The notes: generated by a model from the letters alone, not told the origin. Shown: positions 1-8,893, counted from the stretch's first letter. The stretch: DNA of 64,000 nucleotides from an uncultured Bulleidia sp. (GCA_934754415.1 CAKVIS010000002.1:1-64000), one strand, 5' to 3'. A program made the numbers and translations.

Positions 1-55
1 AAAAAGAGAGCAGGACTTGATGTTGTTAAATCATTTGCCTGCTCTCTTTATTTTC
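1..55. terminator. strong hairpin at the window edge, probable terminator
   Basis: A perfect 12-bp stem pairs positions 3-14 with 38-49 around a 23-nt loop. On the + strand it is followed by a T-rich stretch (TTTATTTTC). It probably ends a transcript entering from the left, but the partner gene is outside the window and the direction cannot be fixed. Confidence 0.6.
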
Positions 56-485
56 ACTTATCGGTGAATAGTAACAAAAAATATCATACAAAATATCATA
101 TGTCTGAAATAAAAAAAGATTAATAACTATCATAAAGCAAAGAGAGCTTTCACATTGTTATGTTAAAAGCACCTGTCGGTGTGACAGATGCGCATATGTA
201 TAAATCTTTACAATATATAATTTTGGTTAGAGTGTCAAAAGGTCTTTTTGAGTGAAATTCATTTTACTCAAATACACTATATGGGAATGAAGCTTAAAAA
301 TAGAATCATATTAAAGTATTTCATACCACTTCAGTCGTATACAATCATGATTTTTGGGATTTGATTTCACCAGTCCCTAGCAAAATGTAGAAATTCACCT
401 TTTGACACCCGAATCAATTTTGAATGTTATCAATAATGCCTTTGATATCTACCTGCACCCGCATTTTTTACCAGGATATGAATAT
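56..485. other. gene-free stretch
   Basis: I see no reading frame with a ribosome binding site here. The stretch is AT-rich and holds the inverted-repeat element at 223-417 and a small stem near 173-187 (CTGTC/GACAG). Nothing else was recognised. Confidence 0.6.
223..417. repeat. 195-bp element with 21-bp terminal inverted repeats (MITE-like)
   Basis: Left end 223-243 and the reverse complement of 397-417 match at 18 of 21 positions, with a perfect 12-bp core (GTGTCAAAAGGT at 232-243, its complement at 397-408). The interior is non-coding and AT-rich and contains a sub-hairpin (TTTGAGT/ACTCAAA). No clear target duplication is visible. It could be a miniature transposable element, the remnant of an insertion sequence, or a long RNA hairpin downstream of the pot operon. 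Confidence 0.45.
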
Positions 486-518
486 AAAAAAGTCATAAGG
501 GAATAGCCCTCATGACTT
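486..518 (-). terminator. terminator of the pot operon
   Basis: On the minus strand a 12-bp stem (490-501 with 507-518, one mismatched pair) has a 5-nt loop and is followed by a T run. It starts 7 bp beyond the potD stop codon. Confidence 0.85.
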
Positions 519-524
519 AACTTA

Positions 525-1625
525 TCAACCTACTTTTAATTTGTTCCAGAGGTCAGACAATTTCTGTTTTAAGAACGGATTGTAATGGAAAGTTTCATCC
601 TTTGCATATCCTGTTCTTGGAGTATATGCAGCATTTTCATAATAGTCGCCTTCTTCACTTGCCATATACTCTTCCACTTCTTTATCGACAGAAGTATATC
701 CTACATAAGAAGAGTTTTCTTTCTGTACATCGCTAGAAATAATGTAATTCATAAATGCATTAGCAAGACCTGGACAGGAACTGTTAGCAGGAATAACCAT
801 AGCATCCAGCCATACGTTAGTACCCTGTTTTGGCTCGATCCAGCCCATATCTTCATTTTCAGATAAAACATATGCAGCATCGCCGGAATACATAACAGCA
901 ATATCCATCTTGGAGTTAGCCATACCATCAATAACTTCATCTGTAACATATGCAGGATCCATAGTGTCATTCATTTCTTTTAACCACTGATATGCATCCT
1001 GGATTTCTTTTTCATCTGTTGTATTCATGGAATAGCCAAGAGATTTAAAAGCAATCATGAATGCATCTCTTTGAGAATCATAGAAATAGATACGGCCTTT
1101 ATATTTTGTATCCTTTAAAATATCCCAGCCTTTTTCTTCAATATCTTTTTCATCTACAGCAGTTTTGTTATACACAAGACCTACAGAGCCCCAGAAATAA
1201 GGAACAGAGTATTCCAGAGTAGGATCAAAAGATTTCTGAGTTTCTACTACGGAAGGATTTAACAGATCAGCATTTGTCAGTTTGGAACTGTCAATCTTTT
1301 GAAGAAGATTTTCCTGCAGCAGCTGTTCAATCATGTAATCACTTGGTACAAGAACATCATAACTGCTTCCACCAAGTAATTTTGTGTACATCATTTCATT
1401 AGATTCAAATGTATCATAATTCACTTTGGCATTGTACATAGTTTCAAAGTTGGATAATACATTTTCACCAATGTATTCTCCGGCATTGAACACATTCAAT
1501 ACATCGCAGCCATACACTTCTTTAGCATCTTCTACCTGCTCCACTGTTGCAGAACCACCTCCGGAACACGCAACAAGAGACAATGACATACCACTAACCA
1601 ATACTGTTTTCAAAACTTTTTTCAT
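525..1625 (-). CDS. potD: spermidine/putrescine ABC transporter, substrate-binding lipoprotein PotD
   Basis: Extracellular solute receptor of the polyamine importer, anchored to the outer face of the membrane by a lipidated cysteine. The 366-residue product begins with a lipoprotein signal (LSLVAC, Cys20) followed by a Gly/Ser linker, then a two-lobed periplasmic-binding fold with PotD hallmarks (YDVLVPSDYMIEQL, VPYFWGSVGLVYNK, DAMVIPANS). Length is normal for the family. It is the last gene of the operon; its ATG lies inside the end of potC (32-bp overlap) and is preceded by an AAGGAG site. The polyamine specified cannot be read from sequence alone. Confidence 0.93.
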   Translation of the reverse strand: MKKVLKTVLVSGMSLSLVACSGGGSATVEQVEDAKEVYGCDVLNVFNAGEYIGENVLSNFETMYNAKVNYDTFESNEMMYTKLLGGSSYDVLVPSDYMIEQLLQENLLQKIDSSKLTNADLLNPSVVETQKSFDPTLEYSVPYFWGSVGLVYNKTAVDEKDIEEKGWDILKDTKYKGRIYFYDSQRDAFMIAFKSLGYSMNTTDEKEIQDAYQWLKEMNDTMDPAYVTDEVIDGMANSKMDIAVMYSGDAAYVLSENEDMGWIEPKQGTNVWLDAMVIPANSSCPGLANAFMNYIISSDVQKENSSYVGYTSVDKEVEEYMASEEGDYYENAAYTPRTGYAKDETFHYNPFLKQKLSDLWNKLKVG

Positions 1626-2403
1626 TCTTCTTTCTCCTTCTTTCTTTGATAACCGGTATTACATTTGCAATAATCAATACAATTGTGACAACATATACAA
1701 TCACTGCACTCAGTGCATTAATTGTAGGATTTACACGTTTTACGTTGGAATACACATATATGGAAATATTGGATACACCAGGTCCTGTCGTAAACAGAGA
1801 AATAACAAAGTCATCAAAGGACATGGAGAAAGCCACAAGAGCAGCCGCAGCAATGCCTGATTTAATCTGCGGAATGATGACTTTCCACATGGCAGTCCAT
1901 GGTGTACAGCCAAGATCCAGAGCTGCTTCAGCAATATTTGGATCCAGTCTTCTGAGCCTTGGCATAATTGTCAGAATTACATATGGAATACAGAATGCAA
2001 TATGTGCCAGTAACATGGTGAAAAATCCTGTCTTAATTCTTAAAGATGTAAAGAACAGCATAAATCCGATAGCTGTAACAATTTCAGGATTCAGCATAGG
2101 AAGGTTATTCACCTGATTTACCAGTTCTCTTACAACCTTTTTATTTTTAGAAAGACCTATAGCTGTAATAGTTCCGACAAGAGTTGAAATTAACGTTGCC
2201 AGGGTAGCACATATGACGGTATACATGATAGCTTCCAGAATAGATCTGTTAGACATCATGCTTTCATACCATCTTAAAGAAAATCCTGTAAATCTGGATA
2301 AAGATTTAGAACTGTTAAAACTGAAGAACACTACATAGGCAATAGGCAGATAGAAGAAAAGCATGACAAGCACAATATAGGCTTTAGATAACCACTTTTT
2401 CAT
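1594..2403 (-). CDS. potC: spermidine/putrescine ABC transporter permease PotC
   Basis: One of the two integral membrane subunits of the PotABCD importer. The 269-residue protein has six predicted hydrophobic segments and the permease coupling loop (EAALDLGCTPWTAMWKVIIP) that docks on the ATPase. Its ATG shares a nucleotide with the potB stop (TAATG), indicating translational coupling, and its 3' end overlaps potD. Confidence 0.93.
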   Translation of the reverse strand: MKKWLSKAYIVLVMLFFYLPIAYVVFFSFNSSKSLSRFTGFSLRWYESMMSNRSILEAIMYTVICATLATLISTLVGTITAIGLSKNKKVVRELVNQVNNLPMLNPEIVTAIGFMLFFTSLRIKTGFFTMLLAHIAFCIPYVILTIMPRLRRLDPNIAEAALDLGCTPWTAMWKVIIPQIKSGIAAAALVAFSMSFDDFVISLFTTGPGVSNISIYVYSNVKRVNPTINALSAVIVYVVTIVLIIANVIPVIKERRRKKNEKSFENSIG

Positions 2404-3188
2404 TAATCCTGTACCTCCTCTGTCTGTTTATCCAGTTTCTTTGTAATATACATGGAAATCAGAATAATGATTGCCATGATCATACTGATAGCAGCACCAA
2501 AGTTCCAGTTACCTGTGGAAACAAAGCAGTCTTCAATCAAGTTACCAATCAGTACGTATTTTCCTCCACCAAGTAATTTTGGAATGAAGAAGGAAGATAC
2601 CGCAGGCAGAAATACCAGTGTAATACCACTGACCACACCACTTAAAGACAGTGGAAGTGTCACGCGTAAAAATGTCTGTCTTTCATTTGCTCCCAGGTCA
2701 CTGCTTGCAACAAATAAAGCCGGATCGATTTTATTAATCGCATTGTAAATCTGCAAGATCATAAATGGGACAAAGTTATATACCATACCAATATAGACAT
2801 TCATTTCCACAGGCAATCCGAAACGTTCCAGAATTCCCTTCCATGCATAGGTACGAACAAGCATATTAATCCATGTAGGTGCTGTAATCAGAAGAATAGC
2901 CAAAGCCTGAGAATTAGGCTTCATTCTTGCCATGATATACGCTGCAGGATACCCTACAAGAATACAGATAACTGTTGTGACAAACGCCATCTTTAAAGAT
3001 CTCCATAAGACACTAGGGAATACGGCATCTGAAAAGAATCTTGCGAAATTATCCAGAGTAAACTGCAATGTCAGTACGTTGTTTCCTTTTACTGTAAAAG
3101 CATACAACACAATCAGGAGCATCGGAAAAACAATCATGACTGTCATCCACACTAGATATGGATACACCAACTTAGAAAACTTCTTCAT
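2403..3188 (-). CDS. potB: spermidine/putrescine ABC transporter permease PotB
   Basis: Second permease of the polyamine importer, 261 residues with about six membrane spans. The EAA-type coupling loop is visible as ASSDLGANERQTFLRVTLPL. It starts 5 bp after potA and ends overlapping the potC start, so the four pot genes form one transcript with the upstream cupin regulator. Length is normal for the family. Confidence 0.93.
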   Translation of the reverse strand: MKKFSKLVYPYLVWMTVMIVFPMLLIVLYAFTVKGNNVLTLQFTLDNFARFFSDAVFPSVLWRSLKMAFVTTVICILVGYPAAYIMARMKPNSQALAILLITAPTWINMLVRTYAWKGILERFGLPVEMNVYIGMVYNFVPFMILQIYNAINKIDPALFVASSDLGANERQTFLRVTLPLSLSGVVSGITLVFLPAVSSFFIPKLLGGGKYVLIGNLIEDCFVSTGNWNFGAAISMIMAIIILISMYITKKLDKQTEEVQD

Positions 3189-3193
3189 TTTTC

Positions 3194-4759
3194 TCAGCTC
3201 ATCTTTCTCATGACATGAATGTCTTCAGGATGCCATTTCAAGCCAATACGTTCGCCAACTTCATGGCTGTCTGTTGTTTCAATCTTTAATTCTCTTCCCT
3301 TTGTAGAGAATGTAATAGGATAATCGCCTTCTGTAATATTCTGGTCATCAAAATCATATTTCACATCCCAGATTTCTACACGGCTGTTATCTTCTGTATC
3401 CCATGCATAGGCATCAGCCCAGCGAATCAAATCTGTATCCAATGCAACAGACTCTTTAATTTCATCTGCAGAGCGATAGAAATCAAACGCCTGAATCATT
3501 TCTTCATTTTCAGCATCTTCAACTACACGAGGTTTTACCACGTTAATATTGATAGTGATAGCTGTGCCTGCATCTGTAGCAAATGTACAAGGATAGATAC
3601 CTTCTTCAGGTTTCACTTCATATTCCACTTTTGTCAAAGAAACATCTTCATTATCATCATTCCATGCCTGTGCATTGGCACGTGCAACAACCTCTCTGTC
3701 CGTCAGATTTTCAACGTCTTCCATATCCATATAGAAAGAAGAAGCACTGATCTTTTCATGTGCATCAGCATTGGTGATATCCTGTGCCTTAGTCACATGC
3801 ATCATAACCGTTTTGGAAGTACCAGAACTTGTCTCGGCCATAATTTCATAATGTACGCCTTTAAATAACACAGATTTCACTTCGCCGTTCAACAGACCTC
3901 TGTTACGTCCTACAATATCAATATCTTCAGGACGAATCATAATATCTACCTGTTCATTTTCGGCAAAACCATAGTCAACACATGTATAATCTGCATCATC
4001 AAAAGAAACAAGATTATCTTTCTTCATTGTGCCATCGATAATATTGGAATCCCCGATGAATTTAGCACAATACTGATTGATTGGTTCGTTGTATACCTGT
4101 GTAGGTGTACCAACCTGTTCGATTTCACCATCTTTCATGATGACAATCTTATCAGACATGGTCAGCGCTTCTTCCTGATCATGTGTAACAAACACGAAAG
4201 TGATACCTACTTCTCTTTGAATTTCTTTTAATTCCAGCTGCATTTCCTTACGCAGATTTTTATCCAGTGCAGATAAAGACTCATCCAGCAATAGCAGTTT
4301 AGGTTCATTGACCAGTGCTCTTGCAATTGCTACACGTTGCTGCTGACCACCAGACATCAATGTGACATCTCTATGTTCAAACCCTTCAAGTCCGACAAGA
4401 GAAATCATACGAGATACTTTCTGGTCAATGATATCCTTAGGCATCTTCTTGATGTTTAAACCAAATGCGATATTCTGATAGACATCCAGATGTGGAAATA
4501 ATGCATAATGCTGGAAAACAGTATTTACATCCCTTTTATATGCAGGCACATTGGACTGATCCTGTCCGTCAATGATAATCTGTCCCTGGCTTGGTTCAAT
4601 AAACCCTGCCAGCATACGCAACAAAGTTGTCTTTCCACAACCGGAAGGACCAAGTAAAGTTACAAATTCATTTTCATAGATGTCCAAAGTAATTCCCTTC
4701 AGAACAACCTGGTTGCCAAATGCTTTTACAACATTTTTGATTTCAATCAGCTTTTTCAT
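3194..4759 (-). CDS. potA: polyamine ABC transporter ATPase PotA with a duplicated inserted domain
   Basis: Cytoplasmic ATPase driving polyamine import. Walker A GPSGCGKT at 37-44, signature MSGGQQQR near 135-142, Walker B LLLLDE 155-160 and switch His193 are all intact. At 521 residues it is about 150 longer than usual PotA. The TOBE region starts normally (GEVKSVLFKGVHYE near 292-305), is interrupted at about residue 326, and resumes at about 498 (HEVGERIGLKWHPEDIHVM). The insert holds two repeats resembling Ig-like repeats of Gram-positive surface proteins. The frame is open throughout, so this is not a sequencing frameshift. Catalytic function should be intact; the effect of the insert on regulation is unknown. 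Confidence 0.92.
   Translation of the reverse strand: MKKLIEIKNVVKAFGNQVVLKGITLDIYENEFVTLLGPSGCGKTTLLRMLAGFIEPSQGQIIIDGQDQSNVPAYKRDVNTVFQHYALFPHLDVYQNIAFGLNIKKMPKDIIDQKVSRMISLVGLEGFEHRDVTLMSGGQQQRVAIARALVNEPKLLLLDESLSALDKNLRKEMQLELKEIQREVGITFVFVTHDQEEALTMSDKIVIMKDGEIEQVGTPTQVYNEPINQYCAKFIGDSNIIDGTMKKDNLVSFDDADYTCVDYGFAENEQVDIMIRPEDIDIVGRNRGLLNGEVKSVLFKGVHYEIMAETSSGTSKTVMMHVTKAQDITNADAHEKISASSFYMDMEDVENLTDREVVARANAQAWNDDNEDVSLTKVEYEVKPEEGIYPCTFATDAGTAITININVVKPRVVEDAENEEMIQAFDFYRSADEIKESVALDTDLIRWADAYAWDTEDNSRVEIWDVKYDFDDQNITEGDYPITFSTKGRELKIETTDSHEVGERIGLKWHPEDIHVMRKMS
3269..3784 (-). other. inserted tandem Ig-like repeat region within PotA
   Basis: Encodes PotA residues about 326-497. Repeat 1 (about 337-410) and repeat 2 (about 421-497) share the pattern F-Y near the start, a run of acidic and small residues, A-x-AW-[ND]-[DT] in the middle, then EG-x-YP-x-TF-x-T near the end. 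This pattern is known from repeats of cell-wall adhesins of Firmicutes. The insert is rich in Asp and Glu. Its placement between two TOBE strands is directly visible; any function is unknown. Confidence 0.75.
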
Positions 4760-4782
4760 TTACTATCCCCTTTATGTAATAC

Positions 4783-5325
4783 TCAAAATATAGGTGGTGT
4801 ACTTATCCACAGCACCACAGCCTTCGTATTGGAGCGATTCTCAATAAAATGTGTTTCATCTCCCTTCAAATAAAAAGTATCCCCTTTATGCAAAACGATA
4901 CCCTTAGGAGTTGAGTCCTTTACCAGAACCACCCTTCCACTTAGAATGTACCCCATTTCCTGTCCATCATGCGGATCAAGAACCATGGATTTCTGATGCG
5001 GCTCCAGTTCAAGAAGAATTGGCTCCATATCATTTTTCTGTGCATTGGGAACAATCCAGTGAATTGTTCTCCCCTCCTGTTCATCTATAAATGCATCTTC
5101 AGGAGTAAATACAATCTTCTCTTCTGCATCTTCTTTAAAAAAATGAGAAAGATCCGTTCCAAGTGCTTCGCATATATCTTCTAATGTCTGCAAAGATGGT
5201 GAGGTCAGATTTCTTTCCAGCTGTGATAAAAACCCTTTTGTGAGCTCTGTCCTGCTGGCAAGTTCCTGTAATGTCAGTTCATTTTTTATACGTAATTTTT
5301 TTATCCTGTCACCAATATCAATCAC
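4783..5325 (-). CDS. XRE-family regulator with C-terminal cupin domain, probable pot operon regulator
   Basis: A 180-residue transcription regulator: helix-turn-helix at about residues 7-60 (LTLQELASRTELTKGFLSQLE) and a small-ligand cupin barrel at about 105-178 (GQEMGYILSGRVVLV, KGDTFYLKGDETHF). This architecture is that of PuuR-type regulators, which in other bacteria respond to polyamines. It is the first gene before potABCD with a 23-bp gap, so it very likely controls its own operon. Two dyads lie between its promoter and start. The ATG is preceded by a GGGGTGAT site. The ligand is inferred from context. Confidence 0.85.
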   Translation of the reverse strand: MIDIGDRIKKLRIKNELTLQELASRTELTKGFLSQLERNLTSPSLQTLEDICEALGTDLSHFFKEDAEEKIVFTPEDAFIDEQEGRTIHWIVPNAQKNDMEPILLELEPHQKSMVLDPHDGQEMGYILSGRVVLVKDSTPKGIVLHKGDTFYLKGDETHFIENRSNTKAVVLWISTPPIF

Positions 5326-5341
5326 AACATCACCCCTTCGC

Positions 5342-5362
5342 TTGTTTAGTGCTGTTAAACAA
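5342..5362. promoter_or_regulatory. inverted repeat, candidate operator of the xre-pot operon
   Basis: Perfect dyad TTGTTTA-N7-TAAACAA between the promoter and the start codon of the cupin regulator. A smaller TTGTT/AACAA dyad lies at 5371-5384. Position downstream of the -10 box suits a repressor site for the encoded XRE protein. Binding is inference. Confidence 0.5.
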
Positions 5363-5389
5363 TAAATCTCTTGTTATGAAACAACAATG

Positions 5390-5417
5390 ATTATACAGAA
5401 TTCACTCAGTAATGCAA
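5390..5417 (-). promoter_or_regulatory. sigma-A type promoter of the xre-potABCD operon
   Basis: On the minus strand TTGCAT (5412-5417), a 16-bp spacer and a perfect TATAAT (5390-5395), followed by a leader of about 60 nt that holds the dyads. Confidence 0.7.
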
Positions 5418-5451
5418 TACTTTCTGTTTACAATTTCTAAACTTTTAGCAT

Positions 5452-5482
5452 AAAAAAAAACCGGATCTTTTCAGAACCGGTT
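5452..5482 (-). terminator. terminator after trxA
   Basis: Minus-strand stem AACCGG/CCGGTT extended by three further pairs across a mismatch, followed by eight T. It begins just past the trxA stop. Confidence 0.85.
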
Positions 5483-5489
5483 CAAAGCA

Positions 5490-5801
5490 TTACTTTGCTT
5501 TATTAACGATTTCCTGTACAGATTCTTTTGGCATGAACCCTACGCCACTTCCAACCTGTTTACCACCTTTAAAACTTAGTAATGTCGGAATAGACATAAT
5601 GCCATATCTTTCAGCTATTTCAGGTAATGCATCAATGTTCACTTTTGCAAACTGAACATCTGTATTCTCTCTGGCTACCTGTTCAACAACCGGTCCGAGC
5701 ATTTTACAAGGTCCGCACCAGTCTGCATAGAAATCTACAAATACACTGGCATTGTTATTTAACAATGCATCATATTCTTCTACTGAATTGATTAAATTCA
5801 T
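5490..5801 (-). CDS. trxA: thioredoxin
   Basis: Small cytoplasmic dithiol oxidoreductase of 103 residues that reduces protein disulfides. The active site WCGPC places the reactive cysteines at 29 and 32, and the cis-proline segment is visible as SIPTLLSFKGG. Length is typical. A strong AAGGAGG lies before the ATG. It is last in a run of epimerase-nagB-trxA, with a 63-bp gap after nagB; separate promotion is possible. Confidence 0.95.
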   Translation of the reverse strand: MNLINSVEEYDALLNNNASVFVDFYADWCGPCKMLGPVVEQVARENTDVQFAKVNIDALPEIAERYGIMSIPTLLSFKGGKQVGSGVGFMPKESVQEIVNKAK

Positions 5802-5864
5802 TATAAATTACCTCCTTGGTACTCATAGTATGCACCAGAAGGCACTTTTTGAAAAGAAATATGC

Positions 5865-6593
5865 TTACTGAATTTTAGAAGCAGCATCCTTATCCAGGAT
5901 AACTGTAACATCTGCATGATCCTGCAGAATGGAAGCAGGACATTCTTCGCTCTTGGCGCCCTTAATCATACCATAAACAGCATCAGCTTTATTTGCACCT
6001 GTAGCAATCAGTACAATCTTCTTGGCACGCATAATGGAAGCAAGACCCTGAGTAATTGCCTGTGTAGGAACCTGAGACTTGTCACCTTCAAAGAAACGTG
6101 CGTTGTCGCTGATTGTCTGGTCTGTAAGATCAGCAATATGTGTTTCACTTGTAAATGGTGTACCTGGCTCATTGAATGCGATATGTCCGTCAGAACCGAT
6201 ACCTAATACCTGAATATCTACTACATGCTGTTTTAAAGCTTCTTCATATGCTTTAGCTTCTGCTTCTCCGTCTTCAACAGATCCGTTAGGAACATGAATG
6301 TTTTCTTCAGGACAATCGATAGAGTTGAACAGATTTTCATGCATAAAGGTGTAATAAGACTGTTCGTGATTTCTTGGAAGTCCTAAATATTCATCCAGGT
6401 TAAATGTAATTGTATTCTTGTAAGATGTACCTTGAGAATTATGATCTGCGATCATTTTCTTGTAAAGTCCTACAGGTGTGCTTCCTGTAGCAAGACCTAA
6501 TACAGGGTTTGGTTTTTTCAAAACCTCTTTCATGACTTTGAAAGCTTCAGAGCTTACTTCGTCGTAATCATTGCAAACGATAATGTTAAACAT
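5865..6593 (-). CDS. nagB: glucosamine-6-phosphate deaminase
   Basis: Converts glucosamine-6-phosphate to fructose-6-phosphate and ammonia, feeding amino sugars into glycolysis. The 242-residue product carries the family motifs FNLDEYLGL, LGIGSDGHIAFNEPG and LATGSTPVGLY, at the usual length for the short bacterial form. AGAGGAGG precedes the ATG. It follows the aldose-1-epimerase-like gene by 21 bp, so the two are probably cotranscribed and concerned with sugar use. No nagA is nearby. Confidence 0.95.
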   Translation of the reverse strand: MFNIIVCNDYDEVSSEAFKVMKEVLKKPNPVLGLATGSTPVGLYKKMIADHNSQGTSYKNTITFNLDEYLGLPRNHEQSYYTFMHENLFNSIDCPEENIHVPNGSVEDGEAEAKAYEEALKQHVVDIQVLGIGSDGHIAFNEPGTPFTSETHIADLTDQTISDNARFFEGDKSQVPTQAITQGLASIMRAKKIVLIATGANKADAVYGMIKGAKSEECPASILQDHADVTVILDKDAASKIQ

Positions 6594-6614
6594 GTTTCCT
6601 CCTCTTATCTTCTT

Positions 6615-7442
6615 TTAAAACAGGTTAACCGTATATGAAGCATTAAATACAGCATCAGGTTCCAGGAACTGTGTACCTTCTCTTTGTTCAAACGGAACTT
6701 CCACTTTTTCAAAATCCGTATGAGAATACCAAGGCTCAATGCACACAAATGGTGCATGTGGGCTCCAGAAAGCCAGCCATTCATATCCACTGAAATCTAC
6801 TTTTACACCATGTGTGCCATCTGTCAGAGAAACCGATGTGGAGTTTGGACGATGAATAATCACTGTCTTCTGCAGTTCTTCTTCATTCAGCTCCAGTTCA
6901 GTACCATTTGTCAAAGTGGTATCATTCCATGTAAAAGTTTCCGGTGAAGAAAAATGAAGCTTATAATCTTTCTGTGTTTTCCCCTGTTCCAAAGGGCATC
7001 TGAATGCAGGATGTAAACCAAAGTTAAACGGCATAACTGTATCACCTGTGTTTCTGATTGCATAGGCAATATGCACAGAACTTCCTGCAATAGTGTATGT
7101 AATCTGCATAGTAAAATGAAACGGATACTGCTGTAATGTTTCTTCATTATCTTTCATTTCCATGACTACTTTTGTGTCAGAATGTTCAATACATGTAAAT
7201 TTGCTGTTTCTGCAAAAACCGTGATTACCGGTTGTATACTCTTTACCATGAATATGCAGAATACCGTCCCATGTTTTACCTACCATAGGGAATAAAGTAG
7301 GGTTTCTCCCCTTCCAATATTCCGGATTTCCGTCCCAGATGTATTCCAGTTGTGTCTTCAGACTCTTCAGACTATGGATCTCAGATGCCTGTTCATCGAT
7401 TTCCACCTGAATTTCATCGTTTTCCATTCGAAATGATGCCAT
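6615..7442 (-). CDS. aldose 1-epimerase family protein (LacX-like)
   Basis: A 275-residue beta-sandwich sugar mutarotase-like protein. Family features are the N-terminal strand pattern, WKGRNPTLFPMVG, the HGF segment (TGNHGFCRNS), GLHPAFRCPL and a C-terminal CIEPWYSHTD. The exact sugar is unknown. A longer in-frame extension upstream exists, but the ATG at 7442 is preceded by GAGGAGGG at ideal spacing and is chosen. A TATAAT with a TG extension (7471-7476) lies 28 bp before it. It is likely cotranscribed with nagB. Confidence 0.85.
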   Translation of the reverse strand: MASFRMENDEIQVEIDEQASEIHSLKSLKTQLEYIWDGNPEYWKGRNPTLFPMVGKTWDGILHIHGKEYTTGNHGFCRNSKFTCIEHSDTKVVMEMKDNEETLQQYPFHFTMQITYTIAGSSVHIAYAIRNTGDTVMPFNFGLHPAFRCPLEQGKTQKDYKLHFSSPETFTWNDTTLTNGTELELNEEELQKTVIIHRPNSTSVSLTDGTHGVKVDFSGYEWLAFWSPHAPFVCIEPWYSHTDFEKVEVPFEQREGTQFLEPDAVFNASYTVNLF

Positions 7443-7502
7443 ATTTCCCTCCTCATAAACCGTTAATTTTATTATACCATCAAAAAAAATTCCTAAAACA
7501 TG

Positions 7503-7533
7503 AAAAAAGAAAAGCTGTATATCGCTTTTCTTT
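7503..7533 (-). terminator. terminator after the M23 hydrolase gene
   Basis: Stem AAAGAAAAGC/GCTTTTCTTT with an 8-nt loop, followed by T-rich sequence on the minus strand, just past the stop codon at 7538. Confidence 0.75.
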
Positions 7534-7537
7534 GATT

Positions 7538-8893
7538 TTACCATCCGGTGCCAAATACACTCTCAGGTTTCACTTTACACGGAGCACTCGCTCCATTTTC
7601 ACAGATGCGTTCAGAATAGGTGTTCCAGCCTGTATTCATAGCCATATCCCCGTTCCAGTTCTGTGCAATACTGGAGAAACTTGCCGCATCCCCAAGATAA
7701 TAGACACAAATATGACAATGTGGTCCTGTAGAGTTTCCACTGGACCCTACAAGTGCAAGACGATCCCCGGCATTGACTACCTGTCCTGTCTTTACAGAGA
7801 AAGATCCAGTCATCAGATGATAGTACTTCACTCCATAGGTACTGCCATTGACAATTACCAGTAACAGGATTTCGTTTCCGCCACCTACTACAGGGCAATA
7901 GTCCCCTAATCCGCCATACCCGCAGCCGGCATCATTAGCTATTAACACAACCCCGTTAGCTGCTGCAACAGCATAACTGGAACCATAATTTACTCCATAT
8001 CCAAAATCTTCTCCGTAATGTCTTCCGCCACCTGCATAATTCCAAGTGCCGGCACCTGGTGTCATTTTCACTCCAGGTACAGGATATGTCCATCCTTCAG
8101 AAGCTGTTACCTGTCCAAGAGCCTGGTTTATAGCCTTCATAGTTTCCTGAATTTCAGATATATTGGAAACTATACTTGCACGCTGAGCAGCAAGTTCCGC
8201 AGATTGTTTCTTATACTCTTCCTCAATAATCTGCGCTTCATATTGTTTGGAAAGTACATCTTCCTGTTTTACCTGTAATTCCTGCTGATTGCCTGCAAGT
8301 TCTTCTTTTGCTTCAGTCAGAGCATTCAGTAATAGATTCAGCGTTTTCAGATTTCTTTCGTTATATTCTGTAATATCCGCCAGTCCATTGGCAATTTTTA
8401 TAAAATCGGTAAAAGTTCTGGCCCCCATCAGAATATCTATTTCTTTATGGATACGCATACTTGGCTGAGAATTTGTAATCTGTTTTTTAACCTTTGTACG
8501 CAATGCATCAATTTCTGACTGTTTCTGCTCGATTTCCTGCTGTTTATTTTCAATCTTAACCTGCAGATCGTCTATCTGCACTTTCAGATCGTCTATCTGG
8601 GCCTGATAATCTTTGATCATCAGAGCATACTGCTCAATATTATTGGCTATTTCTTCTCTTTGAGAATCAATAGCAGAGATATTCTCTTTCAAAGAAGACG
8701 ACTGTCCCTTCATATACTCGTAAAAGCCAGTACAGGCATCTTTATCACTGCTGGAAATCCCATTGGAACTTGTACAGAGATTAGTCCAGTATTGGATATC
8801 TGAATAATCCTCTGCATCAATCACAGGAGTATTCACAAAACACATGCCTGTACAAAGCAAAACTGTCAGAATTCTTATTTTCCACTTTTGCAT
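7538..8893 (-). CDS. secreted coiled-coil M23 peptidoglycan hydrolase or activator
   Basis: A 451-residue exported protein: an N-terminal signal-like helix (about 5-25), a long coiled coil (about 62-260, many Glu/Gln/Lys heptads, e.g. KIENKQQEIEQKQSEIDAL), then a LytM/M23 domain at about 268-405. Zinc ligands are visible as His292-x3-Asp296 (RHYGEDFG) and His392-x-His394 (GPHCHI), with His359 as the likely catalytic partner, so the metal site looks complete. This architecture is shared with EnvC/CwlO-type cell-wall enzymes. A Cys-rich tail follows (CENGASAPCK). It overlaps the upstream FAD gene by 19 bp, with a weak SD, suggesting coupling. Confidence 0.85.
   Translation of the reverse strand: MQKWKIRILTVLLCTGMCFVNTPVIDAEDYSDIQYWTNLCTSSNGISSSDKDACTGFYEYMKGQSSSLKENISAIDSQREEIANNIEQYALMIKDYQAQIDDLKVQIDDLQVKIENKQQEIEQKQSEIDALRTKVKKQITNSQPSMRIHKEIDILMGARTFTDFIKIANGLADITEYNERNLKTLNLLLNALTEAKEELAGNQQELQVKQEDVLSKQYEAQIIEEEYKKQSAELAAQRASIVSNISEIQETMKAINQALGQVTASEGWTYPVPGVKMTPGAGTWNYAGGGRHYGEDFGYGVNYGSSYAVAAANGVVLIANDAGCGYGGLGDYCPVVGGGNEILLLVIVNGSTYGVKYYHLMTGSFSVKTGQVVNAGDRLALVGSSGNSTGPHCHICVYYLGDAASFSSIAQNWNGDMAMNTGWNTYSERICENGASAPCKVKPESVFGTGW

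Noticed and set aside
585..866. 93-codon frame opposite potD and many similar antisense frames
   Set aside because: They have no ribosome binding site and encode low-complexity shadow peptides of conserved genes on the other strand.
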